A DNA stretch of 64,000 bases from Nemertoderma westbladi (GCA_032718475.1 JAUCBJ010007108.1:21406-85405), one strand, 5' to 3'. Shown: positions 21,384-34,900, counted from the stretch's first letter. Numbers and translations: made by a program. Notes: a model not told the origin generated them from the letters alone.

Positions 21384-21481
21384 GATATCCTTAGTTTTGG
21401 ATGGATCCATCATGGATGTTGGACGGATCCATCATGGATGTCCTTATTTTCAGACGGATCCATCATGGATGTCCTTATTTC
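21384..21481. repeat. Remainder of the BamHI-site minisatellite
   Basis: The array resumes at the LTR edge with gatat, then about three diverged units containing ggatccatcatggatg. It ends at cacgcg, followed by a short (TTTG)n run at 21487-21517. It proves that the retrotransposon landed inside the array. Confidence 0.9.
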
Positions 21482-22130
21482 TCACGCGTGTTTGTTTGTT
21501 TGTTTGATTGTTTGTTTGTACACACAACTTGTTCCACTTCATGTTGATGGAATTGGATGAAACTTTGATGATAGGTTCATTATCGGACCTAGTTGTGAAT
21601 GCAAGGTTTTGGTTGCTAGGGACCTGTTGGTTGCGTAGCAACAGTTAATTAATTATAGAATGACCGATCATAATCGTAGAATTCACTCAATCAAATTTCT
21701 GTCGACACCCCATAGGGAGCATCTATTGGACATGCTTTCTGCAAAATTTCGCTTTATTTCGTTCCGAATTGTAGGAGAAGATACATTTCTTACAAACAGT
21801 GTTTTTTTTTACATACAATATATACTACTATATTGTGTACTTCGCCCAATGTTTCGATTTTCGTTATTAGGCTGCCCTGTATAGGCGCGTAATTTATTAC
21901 AACAATATTGGTAGCAATGGATCCGTCCATTATTGCCAGCTCTCGGCTGGCAAGCTTGTTATTATATTTAATAAATACAAAATATTCTGAAACATTTTAT
22001 TTATGTATGATTAGCTACGCAATAGAAATAGGCAAAGGCATACCGCTGTTGACCACATACTCATGAAATAAATAACTCGTTCTAGAATTAAATTCAAAGT
22101 TAAGTTCTAGTATTAAATATAATAAATGTA
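21482..22130. other. AT-rich non-coding stretch
   Basis: Apart from the (TTTG)n microsatellite at 21487-21517, nothing is supported here. Confidence 0.5.
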
Positions 22131-22517
22131 CTGATTGCGGCCAATTATTTCCAGTTTTTAATGTTTTTCACCCGGGTGAAAACATCTATCACCCGGGTGA
22201 AAAATATTTAAATGTTTAACTATTGACTTTCGTTTATTGTTTTGGTTAGAATAACATGCCATTGTAACCTGATCCTTTCCCTAAATGGATTAATAAGATT
22301 GGTCGAGATATTAATTCACCAAGAGTGGATTTGGATCCAAATGAGCTTTTGATATTATTTACAAGGAAACTAACTACATGTGTTCATAGTTCTGATGTTT
22401 TTCACCCGGGTGATAAATGTTTTTCACCCGGGTGATAAATATTTTTCACCCGGGTGATAAATATTTTTCACCCGGGTGAAAAATAATTTAAAAAATGGAA
22501 TAATTGGCCGCAATCAG
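22131..22517. mobile_element. MITE-like inverted-repeat element with CACCCGGGTG palindromes
   Basis: The termini are inverted repeats of about 22 bp: left begins CTGATTGCGGCCAATTATT, right is its reverse complement with one indel. Inside are six copies of the perfect 10-bp palindrome CACCCGGGTG at 22169, 22190, 22403, 22425, 22447 and 22469. The last four are spaced exactly 22 bp apart. No open frame and no clear target duplication are seen. Confidence 0.7.
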
Positions 22518-25427
22518 CCACCGTATAAATGGCCTTCAGCGAAAGATAATTCTTGCAATCTTTGAACGCCCCATTGTTACATAATTGGAATCCTTGCAAC
22601 ACAAGTCTTCTAATATGAAAGTTCTATATGATAGTTCTTCTATATGAAAACAATTACGACTAAAGTGTCAATACAAATGAATCTAAACAATCAACGGTAA
22701 AATCAACTACTATTTAATAAATTTCACACATAATTAACTAAATTAATGAAGCAATAGTTACATCTCAATCCTACCGTAAAGTCGTCTTCGTTAGCTGAGC
22801 AGTACTCATCTTCCTCCGAGGATATATCGTTGGCGTTGTCGATATATCGTTGTCGAATTTTCCATGTGTCCGAAATATCCGAATAGGGGCAATTAGTTTG
22901 TGAGCCGAGTGAACTGTGTACTGTGGAGTCATTATTAGATAGGCCAACTTGAAGCATTTGTGGAGTGCGGACTTCTGTGTACACCTTACTAGTAAGTGTA
23001 GGTGGGTTGCATTAATTTGAGATGGTCCTGTTGTTGAACTGAACCCTCATTGGCTCGGCCACACCATTAGGATGTATCGCATGCTGGACCCACAACTACA
23101 CTACACACCTCCACAGCTCGTGTTCAGCTATATTATCCCCGATTTATCCGCAGTATCCTGACCGGTGTCATTAAGTAGACCTTTCTGGGATGTCAATGGC
23201 TGACCACGATAATTACTATGGGGAAGCGGTAATGGTGAACAATAATGGTCTACAATACCTTACCCAAGGCTACACAGGCCCTTAGGATTTAGTAGAAGGC
23301 TGTAGGCGTACTAAGTCCATTTTATATTTTAAAAAATTCATGTGGCTTATTTAAATATTATTATTTATTTCTATAATTTATTTCACATGCTTCTTCCGTT
23401 TCACATGTTTCAATAATTCCGATATTTTCCAACTGAAGTATTTCAATGCAATAAAAATAAAATGTTAACGAACTGAAGCCATTTATTTGTGTCATAAAAA
23501 AGCTACAGCTAACATAAGGTCGTTCTAGAAAAAAATAGTTGATATTTTGAAAAACACATAAAATTTTAAAGTTTATAAGTTATGATGAAGGTTAATTTAA
23601 TAACTTGAATTTCATAAAACCATAGGAAAACATTCAAAGGAATTTAAGATTTAAAAATATATTCAGTAACTAAGATATTGGGTGCAATTGTCCGGGGGGG
23701 GGGGGGGGGGGGGCAATTGTCCGGGGAGCAATAATTGTCCGGCGGGCAATTGTCCGGTCTCCTAAATATAGGCCTAGTCTTGTGTAGAACGAAAAATATA
23801 GACAGACCAATCAATATCATGCAATAAAAATAAAAATGTATACGATATTTCGAGTCTGCGTGACTCTTATTCATGTATTATTTTTATATAGCTATATATG
23901 TACATATATATTATGTTGAATACATATATAAATTATATAACCCTAAATCTTGTGGTGATGTTAGTGAAAAAAAAAATGGGGCCCCAGGCCACACTTAATG
24001 CCGAGTAAACAACCCTCGTTGCGCTCGCTCGGTACATAAATATACATTCTGGTCATAACGCTATAAAGTACCGGTACTAGGCTTACTTTTCACACTACAG
24101 TATGATGTAAATAAATATTGCTTGTGTCATATAAGATTGGCTTTACGAAAATAATAACTCCTCAGTACTGTAGTTCATTTCTACCTTGTTCTTCGAGCTC
24201 CATTAGGCCTACTCAACAAATTATAAATATGGGCGATGAATATTTAGTAATAGGCCCTAATGTATATCGGTTTATTTGTAATTTATCATGTAACATGTAT
24301 CAATTTGTTGTAGGCCTACTGTTGTATGCCACGCTGTAAAGTACAGGTAGTATCCTAAATAAAATGAGCTACTGTAGGCTAATTAGCTAGCTAATTGGTG
24401 AGATAATTTTATTTTAGAATATCACAATGCAGTAGTATGAAGTAGTTTCTTTAGTAACACCAGTCAGTGATTTTACATAGTCAATTTTGTTTACATTAGG
24501 CAGCAGCTTATTTCTGACCATAACTTCGCGAGTTTTGATCGTAGGGAGCAGATTTGGGGTTCATTCTGTTCGGAATATAACAACTTTATTCAAATCCATT
24601 TCCAATTTTATAATAATATAGATACAGGAATAGAAAAAATACATTTTTTTAATAATTGTGTTTCAACATTCGAGATTTTTAACTCCAATAGAGCAATAAT
24701 TGCTGGTTCGGTTTAAAAATATATGGGTTTTTAGAGGTTTTTATTTCGCAGCATTGTGATAATTACGCCTCAAATGCATCCAAATCGTTGTTTTTGTGTA
24801 ATTCAAAAAAACATGAAGATTATGGAATCTTTATTTGAAACACTTAACGGAAACCACTGGCTAAAAACCGCGAGTATAACGTAGCCTACACTGTACAACA
24901 CTCTTTATATACAGTATATGCCTACGTCTTATTATTTGCTTTACCACCTTAACTTCGGTTTATTCCCGTTGTTATGTGGTTTTGGGCTACTTTGGACGAA
25001 CATCCATCGGGGATAATTGATCCGGGACCGGGATAATGTTCCAGAGGTTGTGTGGTTTCGAGCCCTAGAAGTGGACCGGGGAAGTATTCGTCTCAGCACG
25101 GAAGCTGCTGTTAAGGGCTAGCCAGATCCCATTCCTACTGTACCTTACATCCACAAATGTTCGTCTAATTTGTACCAGTTTCCACGGGGGTTTACCCTGT
25201 ACAGTATGTGTAGGCCTAAACTGTGGTTCTGGTTGAGGGTGGACCGCACTGGAAATCATTTTGTCTGACCTTTGTATATATTTTGTATCTCTGTATCTAT
25301 TTTGTATATGTATACAGATTTTCACCCCGTTTTACTACATTCAGTGCTTATTGGAAACACCTAGGTGTAATTGTGCCACATTAATTACAATAATATTGTA
25401 TAATATATTAACTTGAATATCATTACA
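22518..25427. other. Non-coding DNA upstream of the SCAMP gene
   Basis: No convincing gene is seen. Small frames here (for example 22724-22984 minus) lack recognisable motifs. The stretch contains the poly-G/CAATTGTCCGG cluster at 23685-23757, an AT dinucleotide-like stretch near 23878-23935 and several taggcctac motifs. Confidence 0.4.
23685..23757. repeat. Poly-G run within CAATTGTCCGG repeats
   Basis: A run of 20 G (23694-23713) follows caattgtccgg, and further copies of aattgtccgg follow within 45 bp. It looks like a small tandem repeat whose G tract has expanded. The exact length is liable to sequencing error. Confidence 0.7.
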
Positions 25428-25490
25428 ATAAAGTCGGAATGTAATAATAATAAATGAATTGTTGTGGGGTGAGTGACGGTGAATTAAATA

Positions 25491-25650
25491 TATAATGTAG
25501 ATAGGACAATATGATAATGCTCTCCATAGCGAAAAATATCAACCGACCCTGTTGGGGCTCGAAACCTAGGTACCGGGTTCGAGCCCCAACAGGGTCGGTT
25601 GATATTTTTCGCTATGGAGAGCATTATCATATTGTCCTATCTACATTATA
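25491..25650. repeat. Near-perfect 75-bp-arm hairpin
   Basis: The left arm 25491-25566 and right arm 25576-25650 are reverse complements with a single extra A in the left arm; the loop is 9 nt. The hairpin is bracketed by a 16-bp direct repeat, ataaagtcggaatgta, at 25428-25443 and 25648-25663. The loop-proximal part (ggttcgagcccc) resembles a tRNA-type box B. It lies about 235 bp upstream of the SCAMP start codon. Confidence 0.93.
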
Positions 25651-25884
25651 AAGTCGGAATGTATTAAACATGACATCATGAAATATTATTCAGGGCCACC
25701 TGTTGTCTGCTGCTTCAATTGCTTCTGGATTTACTTATACCAGCGGTGGTTGCCATAAGTCCGTATTGTGTTGCATCCTAACCCGTTATTTACAGTATTG
25801 TCTTATTTTATATTTATTATTAATCTTGCAATGGGACATTAGACTAATTGTTTCTTTCATTGTTAGTAACTATAACAACAAAAC

Positions 25885-25939
25885 ATGTCTGAAAGTGGAA
25901 GCATTACCAATCCCCAACCTCGACAGACAACTACCGGTC
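25885..25939 (+). CDS. SCAMP exon 1 (coding part)
   Basis: The ATG is at 25885; 18 codons plus one base precede the donor gtaagt at 25940. The segment is Ser/Thr/Gln rich ([14 protein letters not shown]). This is the least certain exon, since it lacks family-specific sequence, but its phase and donor fit exon 2. Confidence 0.7.
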
Positions 25940-28900
25940 GTAAGTATATTACCGTAATAATTTAGAACCTTTAAAATTGGAGAGAACTGGGGGAAAATGG
26001 ACGCAAATCCAATATCGACAAATTAATTAATATTAAATTATATTAATTAAATGAAAGGAGCAGGTTGCAATGGTACATTACTCTCACCAAAAGAGTAAAC
26101 GAAATTTAATAGGTATATTTTTGCAAGTAAATCAGCTGTCATTTGCTTCGATTTTCCTTTGGAGAGGAATTAATTATGATTGCGTCCAGAGTCCCTCCCC
26201 CCGTATCCGTTCAAGTGCTATCGGGAGTTTCCCAAGGCGTCCTTTAATACGGCTTGGAGTTTCCACATCAATTAATTACATTCTAAAAAATACATAGGGC
26301 TACAGTACTGTAACTTAATGTTCTATACAAACTGACTATAATTTCAAGGTAGATTTAACTTTGGATTAAATATTTAAGTCGTGGAAAAGTTCCTGAATTT
26401 TTTTGTGTATACCATGAACTACAGTAGGATATAATACACTGCAGTATATTCCAGTACATGGTGTGGGTGTTAATTAAACATAATTAACGTTTATTAGGTC
26501 GAATGAACAACTTTCCGCCGCTCCCAAAATGTTTCCCATGTGGTCCCTGTTTCTATCAAGATATCAATCTCGAAATACCCCAGAACAACCAACGTTTAGT
26601 CAGATACATGTATTACTTATGGATTTGTAAGTTGAGGATTGCAGTATTATTATATGTTTTACAAATTATGCAGTCGTCATGGTTACAGATTTCGAATAAA
26701 TCAGATACAAAACTCTCATTTCGTGTCAATCATCATCGTTCGCAAAGGTAAAATATAGTTTCATTTTCGGAATTAAAATAAAAAAAGACAATCTTCTTAT
26801 CTCAAAATTTGTTTACTCTAAATGTGGAAGATGTTATTCTTATTTTATTATATCACGTATTCTAGCCTATTACGATTATCACAATTTATTTTTACTGTAT
26901 TAGAAGACAATGATTACTGTAGGCCTACAAGTACAATACATAAACACTGTACTGTGTAGGTGTAGTCCTACTCACTGGACAGTAGATAATCCATGGTCTT
27001 TTTGTTATAATTAATAGTTTATTCCGTGACGCTACTGTGTAATGTTGTTGGGGCCCTGTTGTATCTGGTCCTGGCCCCTAGCTCGGCCTCTCACACTGGA
27101 ACCATGATGGCTATCGCAGTGGTGTTCGCCTTTCTATTCACACCAGCTTCTTATCTCTGTTGGTTCCGCCCAATATATAAAGCTTTCAGGTTAGTTCTTT
27201 GGAAGCGCGCCTATTTATTTAACTTAAAAGTTAAAACGCTTTGTAAGATATTGAGACCTGCTTGTGTATGATCTTGGGCTGTGGCGGCCTCATGGGGCTG
27301 CAATAGTAGGCCCGTAAGGGTAGTGCTAGGCTAGGATACAGCAGCAGTAGGCCCCTAAGGGTAGTGCTAGGCTAGGATACAGCAGCAGTAGGCCCCTAAG
27401 GGTAGTGCTAGGCTAGGATACAGCAGCAGTAGGCCCCTAAGGGTAGTGCTAGGCTAGGATACAGCAGCAGTAGGCCCCTAAGGGTAGTGCTAGGCTAGGA
27501 TACAGCAGCAGTAGGCTCCTAAGGGTAGTGCTAGAGTAGGATACTGCAGCAGAGTAGGCCCCTAAGGGTAGTGCTAGGCTAGGATACTGCAGCAGTAGGC
27601 CCCTAAGGGTAGTGCTAGGCTAGGATACAGCAGCAGTAGGCCCCTAAGGGTAGTGCTAGGCTAGGATACTGCAGCAGTAGGCCCCTAAAGGTAGTGCTAG
27701 GCTAGGATACAGCAGCAGTAGGCCTCTAAGGGCAGTGCTAGGCTAGGATTCAGCAGCAGTAGGCCCCTAAGGGTACTGCTAGGCAAGGATACTGCAGCAG
27801 TAGCCTCCCTTAGTGTATCAGTGAATTTATATTTCGCGAAGGTATATTTGAAATTAAACGGCAATATTTGAATTATAACCTCTAACTTTTTTGTTTATGA
27901 ATACTATCGAACGCTGAACTTGCGAAATGTGCCCCCTATCATTGAAAGCTTTCATCCTTACTTTAACCTTTTTGATAATATAACTTTCGCATAACCTTCG
28001 GTAGCTTTCGTTGGGTAATTGTCTTCTTTCAGAACTATCCTGAACAGCATTAACTTTTTTTTAATGAAGCTGCTTAATGCCGGACTTATACGTTTTTGAA
28101 TATAAAATTTTAATACAAACATTTTAGTTAACTCGTTCATTCATATCACCATGATGGGTATAAATGGCATGGGGAGTGTAACTATCCCTATATTCATCCG
28201 ATTACACTACCTCGGCCTACTACTGTAATTTAGTTGGCTGCTGCAGCTTGTCAGGCTGCAACACAATACAGCAACTGCAACACAATACAGCAACTGCAAC
28301 ACAATACAGCAACTGCAACACAATACAGCAACTGCAACACAATACAGCAACTGCAACACAATACAGCAACTGCAACACAATACAGCAACTGCAACACAAT
28401 ACAGCAACTGCAACACAATACAGCAACTGCAACACAATACATCAACTGCAACACAATACAGCAACTGCAACACAATACAGCAACTGCAACACAATACAGC
28501 AACTGCAACACAAACAGCAACTGCAACACAATACAGCAACTGCAACACAATACAGCAACTGCAACACAATACATCAACTGCAACACAAACAGCAACTGCA
28601 ACACAATACAGCAACTGCAACACAATACAGCAACTGCAACACAATACAGCAACTGCAACACAATACATCAACTGCAACACAATACAGCAACTGCAACACA
28701 ATACAGCAACTGCAACACAATACAGCAACTGCAACACAAACAGCAACTGCAACACAAACAGCAACTGCAACACAATACAGCAACTGCAACACAATACAGC
28801 AACTGCAACACAATACAGCAACTGCAACACAATACAGCAACTGCAACACAATACAGCAACTGCAACACAATACAGCAACTGCAACACAATACAGCAACTG

Positions 28901-31900
28901 CAACACAAACAGCAACTGCAACACAATACAGCAACTGCAACACAATACAGCAACTGCAACAAATGTTTCAATATTAAATTTCAGATCTGATAGCTCCTTC
29001 AATTTCTTTCTCTTCTTCTTTATATTTTTTGTTCAAATTGTTGTCAACATTGTTGAAGCGGTTGGTGTTGCTCAATTCGGCTCGTGGTAAGTGAACTAAT
29101 TTAATTACATTAGGCCTATATCTTTATATGTTTTATTAAGTTTATCCGTCAGATGTACAAGCGGGAACAGTAACTAATGTACAGTAACACGTTCGTGGGG
29201 GCTTCCGTAGAGGTAGGCCTACAATTAGTGGACGTAGTCATTCGCCCCCTGCCTAACGGTGGACAGATGAATTATAGAAGACTGTCTTTGTGTAGAATTT
29301 CTAAACATTTATAGACTACAATGTGTACCTTGTTTGGTTCCATTTCATCAAAGATTGACCGACGTATTTTCGACAACGGCGGCGGGTGGACCCACTACTT
29401 ATACCCCTACGCTAAGGCACAACTAAAGCTCGCCCCACATGATCCAAGCTGTAAAAGCTCTGTTTATGACTATGTGTCCCCTTGCATCTACATGAAGGTG
29501 AAATGTCAGTGTAGGCCTATACATACTTGATATGCAGTAGTACAACGTGGGTGCAAAAGGTACGATATTTCAATTTGGCGTGTCGTTTCAGCCTATGGAA
29601 GATTTCTGGGCTTCTAATTGGCTGTTCTGCAAATAAGCTCACCTCATTGGCTAACACCCTCCCTTAGCAAAAAGGGGTTTCGGTTGAGCGTAATTTGCCA
29701 AAAGGGGTTTTGCTTGGGGTAAATGACTGTTTTATAGTGAAATACGGGCATTACTGCACTAAACCTTGGGTACCCATAGTTTGACTAAATCTTTTCATAT
29801 TACTCTTTTCATATATTTCAAGGCTTTTATCATGAGGATTTTTTCTAGAACAAATATTTCACCTTCTGACAGTAGGTTGATATTTTTTCCAAAAAATGTT
29901 CTAAAAAAAATGTGTTCTAGAACAAAAATAATCATCAAAATTTATAGCTAACACGTGTTCGGTATTACTACACCTTGGGTCACACCAGACAAATGTTTTA
30001 TAGTGTTTTAAGCGTACTGTAACAATAGTAATTGAATTCTAGAATGTTTTATATTTATTATAACCACTTGCACAAAGTGCATAACTGTCGAATAACAGTA
30101 CTTTGTCGCTATGAGTGATGTTTCACGTCATTCACATTTAAGATTGTCGAATGATTTAAATATAAAGTAAATTGGTGCAAAATTATGCTCTGAAGAGAAT
30201 GCAATTAACTATGCACAGTCATCCGGATTGTTACCTTCTGCAAACGCTGAATCAACATGTAAGTCAGAAGGATGTACTTATAGTGCATACATTTGGAGGA
30301 GAATGAGATATGGATTTCCTAGGTTGACCTGGCGCTGTAGGGGACCTCACAAACATCAAAGATCAGCTCGTGAAGGTACGTGGTTCAGTTCGAGTTCTAA
30401 TTTGCTTGTGGAGCAAATTTTCTGGATCATGTTCTTTTTTATAATCAACATGTCCGCTAGAGTCACACTACGATTGCTTGATGGACTGGTAGGAAAGTCT
30501 ATGACTAAGATAGTGGATTGGCAAAATTACATTAGAGAGCTGTTCGCAAAAGACAAAGATAACGCTGAGCTAATGGGGGGAGTTGGGGAAACAGTACAAA
30601 TCGACGAATCATTGTTTCGTGGAAGAAGAAAATATAAACGTGGGCGAAGACTTCTAGGAGATGTACTGTACCTTTCAAAAAGCGTAATCGAAAGATAAAA
30701 CATAAGGTTGTAGGAACTAGATCTAACAATTATGGTACTATGGTTGTTGGACCCTGGATTTTTGGCATAGCTTGGAAGCGACCGGATCGAGAAGTAGACG
30801 TTAGAATGTTCATAGTTAAAAGAAGGAACATGAGAACCTTGCGTCCGATTCTAGAGAGCAATGTCAAAGGTGGTACAACGATATTTAGCGACGAATGGGC
30901 TGCATACTGCGGCAAAACTGTTGGGATAACTAGCAAACGTTTTCCATGGAAAGCCTGTGACGGTAGCGGTAAATACTTCCACAAACACGTAAACCACAGT
31001 AAGAAGGGGCGTGGTAGATTCGTAGACCAGATCACCGGAGCGAACACGCAACTTATAGAAGGATTATGGGGACATGCCAAACTTATGATAATGTAGCAAC
31101 GGAAAGGCACTAGATTGAATTTACTTCAAAGTCACCTAGATGAGTATCGGTGGAGGATGCTTCACAAACGTTCACCGTTTAACGACCTTATTGAATTAGT
31201 AAAGCAAGAGTATCCAATTAACTAACTGTTAATATACATTCTAGAACAATTATCTATTTATTAATATACATTGTAGAACAATATTAGTATTCTTAAATAA
31301 CCTATTTATGTATTAAAAAAAAATTTCGTAGGTGTGACCCAAGGTGTAGTAATACCCACGTGTTCTAACATTTATAAAAAAAGTAGAAAAAAACTAGCTA
31401 ACTATAGTATAAAAAATATAAAATTTGTAAAAAGATTTATCAAAATTGACAACTAACACGTGTTCTATAACATATTATAAAAAAAGGTAGAAAAATCTAG
31501 CTAGTATAAAAAATGTGTTCTAGAACAACAAAAAATGTGTTCTAGAACAACAAAAACTGTGTTCTAGAACAAATATATTTTTTCAAAATTGATAGCTAAC
31601 ACGTGTTCTTTATAACAGATACATCAGCCACCTTAATCGACAACATATTAACTAACTTATCAGGTTCAATGAACTCCGGCGTTTTAGTATCTGCAATTTC
31701 TGACCACCTCCCTATATTTCTGCATGTAGACAGATGTGCCAAAATCAACAAAATCAAAAATTAAACAAATTTACACACGAAAATGAAATGATAGTAAGAA
31801 AAAAGAAGCATTTTTATCACAAGTTCAGGCTACGAACTGGGAAGACATCTACTTTTATACTAACCTCAATAACGCTTATGATGTGTTTATAAATCGCTAC

Positions 31901-34900
31901 AGGAAATCTATAACCAGAATTTCCCCCTTTGGTTGACTGAATGACTTATAAATGCGACAAAAAAACGTGATTGTTTATATGCAAAATACTTAAAAAACCC
32001 AAACTCAGAAAGATTATCAATATACACTAAATACCGTAATGCTTTAAAGTCCATCATACGTAATGCAAAAAAGGAATACTTTAGTATACAATTAGACTGT
32101 AAAAAATCAAATATTAATTTAATCATGGACCATTTAATCAATTTATCATTACCAATTTTTCCGTTTTACTAAAATTGTAAGTAAGTAAGTAAGTAAGTTG
32201 TAAAAATCTTAGTAAAATTGGCGATACCATTATCATGAAATTATACGAAATAATTATTATTTGGTAAATCACAATCACATTTAATAGTGTCTCGGGGATA
32301 CAATCATAAGAGATAGTCAGTCACGTATAGTGGGGTCGCTTAAGGTGAAAATCGTTAATTGCCGGACAAAAGCATGAAAATATGACTATATATGTAAAAA
32401 AATGTGTAGATTAATCTGAGCCTGTGTACCAAAAAAATTGACTACTTCCCTAGCAACAGAGTGACTTTTACATAGCAACCGGGTAAAATTGGTCATTTCT
32501 GTTATTGAAACTCACCATATACAAAAATTACGATTATATAACTGGTTTAGTTTATAATATAAGTCTGTAGACGTTTCCATAGCAACAAGGAGACCTTTAC
32601 CTAGCAACCGCTCTATATTTAATGGAATTATGATTGAAACTTGGGATAATCAACCTGACTAGCAATAGAAGATGGTTAGTGATGACATAGGCGCTGATAC
32701 ACGTTTCCTTAGTAACCGGGGACCTTTCCCTAGCAACCGCTGTATATTTAATGAAATTATGATTGAAACTTGGGATAATCAACCTGTCTAGCAATATAAG
32801 ATTGTTAGTAATAACATTGGCGCTGATACACGTGTCCATAGCAACAAGGTGACCTTTCCCTAGGAACTGCCTGAAATTTAGTGTAATTAATATTGGAACT
32901 GGAGATAAACAGCATTTATAGCAATATAAGATGGTTAGTAGTTATATTGGAGCTGTGATGCACGTTTCCATAGAAACAAAAGGTGAATCATATGTGATCA
33001 ATAACAAGAGCAAGTGCATGTGCATAATTCTGTGCATTTAAACCCAGCCTTCCCACACTTGCAGTTTGTGCAATTGCGCTTTTTGGATGCGCATTTAATG
33101 AGTTCGTGGCACATCGTTGCAGCATCTGGCAGTGAGCTCCAGACGGGATTCCATTGAGTATTAAATACCCAACCGAAATCTGCTGGTGAAGGGAGTATCG
33201 GTTTGTCCTGTGTGCAGACTGCCCAAACGCTGGCTTGATATGTAGCCCGCATCACATGTTGGTAAAGGGCGTGTTGAGTTGGTGGCAAGCGATCAATCAC
33301 GCAGTTGCGTTTGGTGAATAGATCCCATCCCGTCTTGTATTATTTATACTCGTTCTGTTTGATTTTTTGTCATGCATACGTATAATAAATTTTTCCAACG
33401 CTTTGAATTCTACACTTTCGATTCCATATGGGAAGGGATTAAATGGCTGATCGTATACTGCCTTGAAAGTTGATGTGATTTCTGGCATGGCCAACCAAGT
33501 TTTCCAAGCAGTTATTTTGCCAATATTTCTGAAGTGGGACACGGTGTCACAGCCACTAAGGACATGGAACATCAATAAACCCTTTGATTTGTCCTCACCT
33601 AACTTTTGGGATATATTATTCACATTAAAATATTTAAAATGTTTTCCAGAACCGAATGCTAACCATATGTTCAGACTGGGATGATTGGATATTAAATAGA
33701 AGTGAACTCCGATCAGTATTACTAAAACGTCTGTATCACCTGTGCGCACAATGATATTTGTAGCCCCCATTGACAATGCATGCTGTATGTGTATTATAAT
33801 GCGGGTGTCAGCTTCTTCGTGTGAGCAATTTCCCATAATGGTGCCTCGACTATCCTGACAGAGCACATCTTCTTCCAATGTTGAGTAAATATATTTCCCT
33901 TCTGGGTATTTTTCTAGAATAATTGATTTGGATAAGTAGTTGAACAACTCGTTTTTATTATTAGAGTTCCTTAAGAAATCCATCCAATTTGCTGGAATTT
34001 TGGTTTTATCCTTAATGTTAACTTGGTTTCCACTACCACGTAAGTTTCTGATACCCATTTTCAAGCTTTCATGGCAGTATCTGTCAAAAACAAAGTCAAC
34101 CCTGTCAGAATTGTTCAATTCGTGCTTTATATGAGGTATTATTTTATTAGTTAAATAGTCTTGTATGGTGGAACATCCTATAGGTCGAAGGCAATGAACT
34201 ATGAAAGGTGCATCAAAGACTTTAGCATGGAAATACTCAGGGACATCAACACTATATGTTATATCAAAAACCTTTAATATGTCAGATTTAGTCCCATAAT
34301 TGATGTCACCATACTGTAAAAGAGAAGGTGGATAAGGGTGGTTCTCATGAGCAAAGAAGACAGACGGATCTCCTTTTCGGGTTTGATTTGCAATAAAGAG
34401 TTTTCCAAACAATGATGCGTCGGATCGAACCTCAGACATGCGTTTGTTCTTTACATTAGAGAGTCTAGGCGATTTAAAAGTTGGAAACGAGTTGGATTTA
34501 ATGACATCTTTGAACGGCCTTACATTATTAACTAAAACATCAGTTACAAAATTAGTATATTGTTTCTTGCCACATGCTTCAATTTTACTTATGGTATTAA
34601 CTACAGAGTCAGCAGCATATGCTTGACTTGGTATCAATATGAGTTTGTCAGATTTTGAAATAAATGGGTTACCGTGTTCCTTAATGGTAATTACCAGATT
34701 ATTGACATCATTTTGAAATGACTTTTGGAAAGCTATCGTTTCTTCATGGTGTTTTTTATCTGTGAGTTACAGATTTGTTCTTGACTCTATTGTTGTCTCG
34801 AATTTGCCAATCAATCTAGCAAATTCTGGTCCGGCTAAGAGCCACCTTCGAAATCCTGCTTCATTCTCAGTAAGATCAATCACACCACCACCACCACCAC

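Larger units (their letters stand above)
27190..28984 (+). other. SCAMP intron 3
   Basis: This intron holds two tandem arrays (27300-27806 and 28257-28962) and about 450 bp of AT-rich unique sequence between them. Confidence 0.85.

Noticed and set aside
22131-22517. Bacterial-style operator array or CRISPR-like repeat
   Set aside because: Spacers of the palindrome ladder are identical, not unique, and the repeats sit inside a terminal inverted repeat element in a eukaryotic genome.
22724-22984. 86-codon minus-strand frame
   Set aside because: It is acidic and without recognisable motif or splice evidence; chance cannot be excluded.
25561-25600. tRNA gene suggested by ggttcgagcccc
   Set aside because: No cloverleaf can be built; the motif is part of a long hairpin.
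28207-29090. Long frames of 136-280 codons on both strands
   Set aside because: They are translations of the 19-bp array ([16 protein letters not shown] and [16 protein letters not shown]). Only the short end 28985-29086 is a real SCAMP exon.
32597-32839. 80-codon minus-strand frame with an internal repeat
   Set aside because: It is a translation of the ~120-bp subrepeats in the transposon arm.
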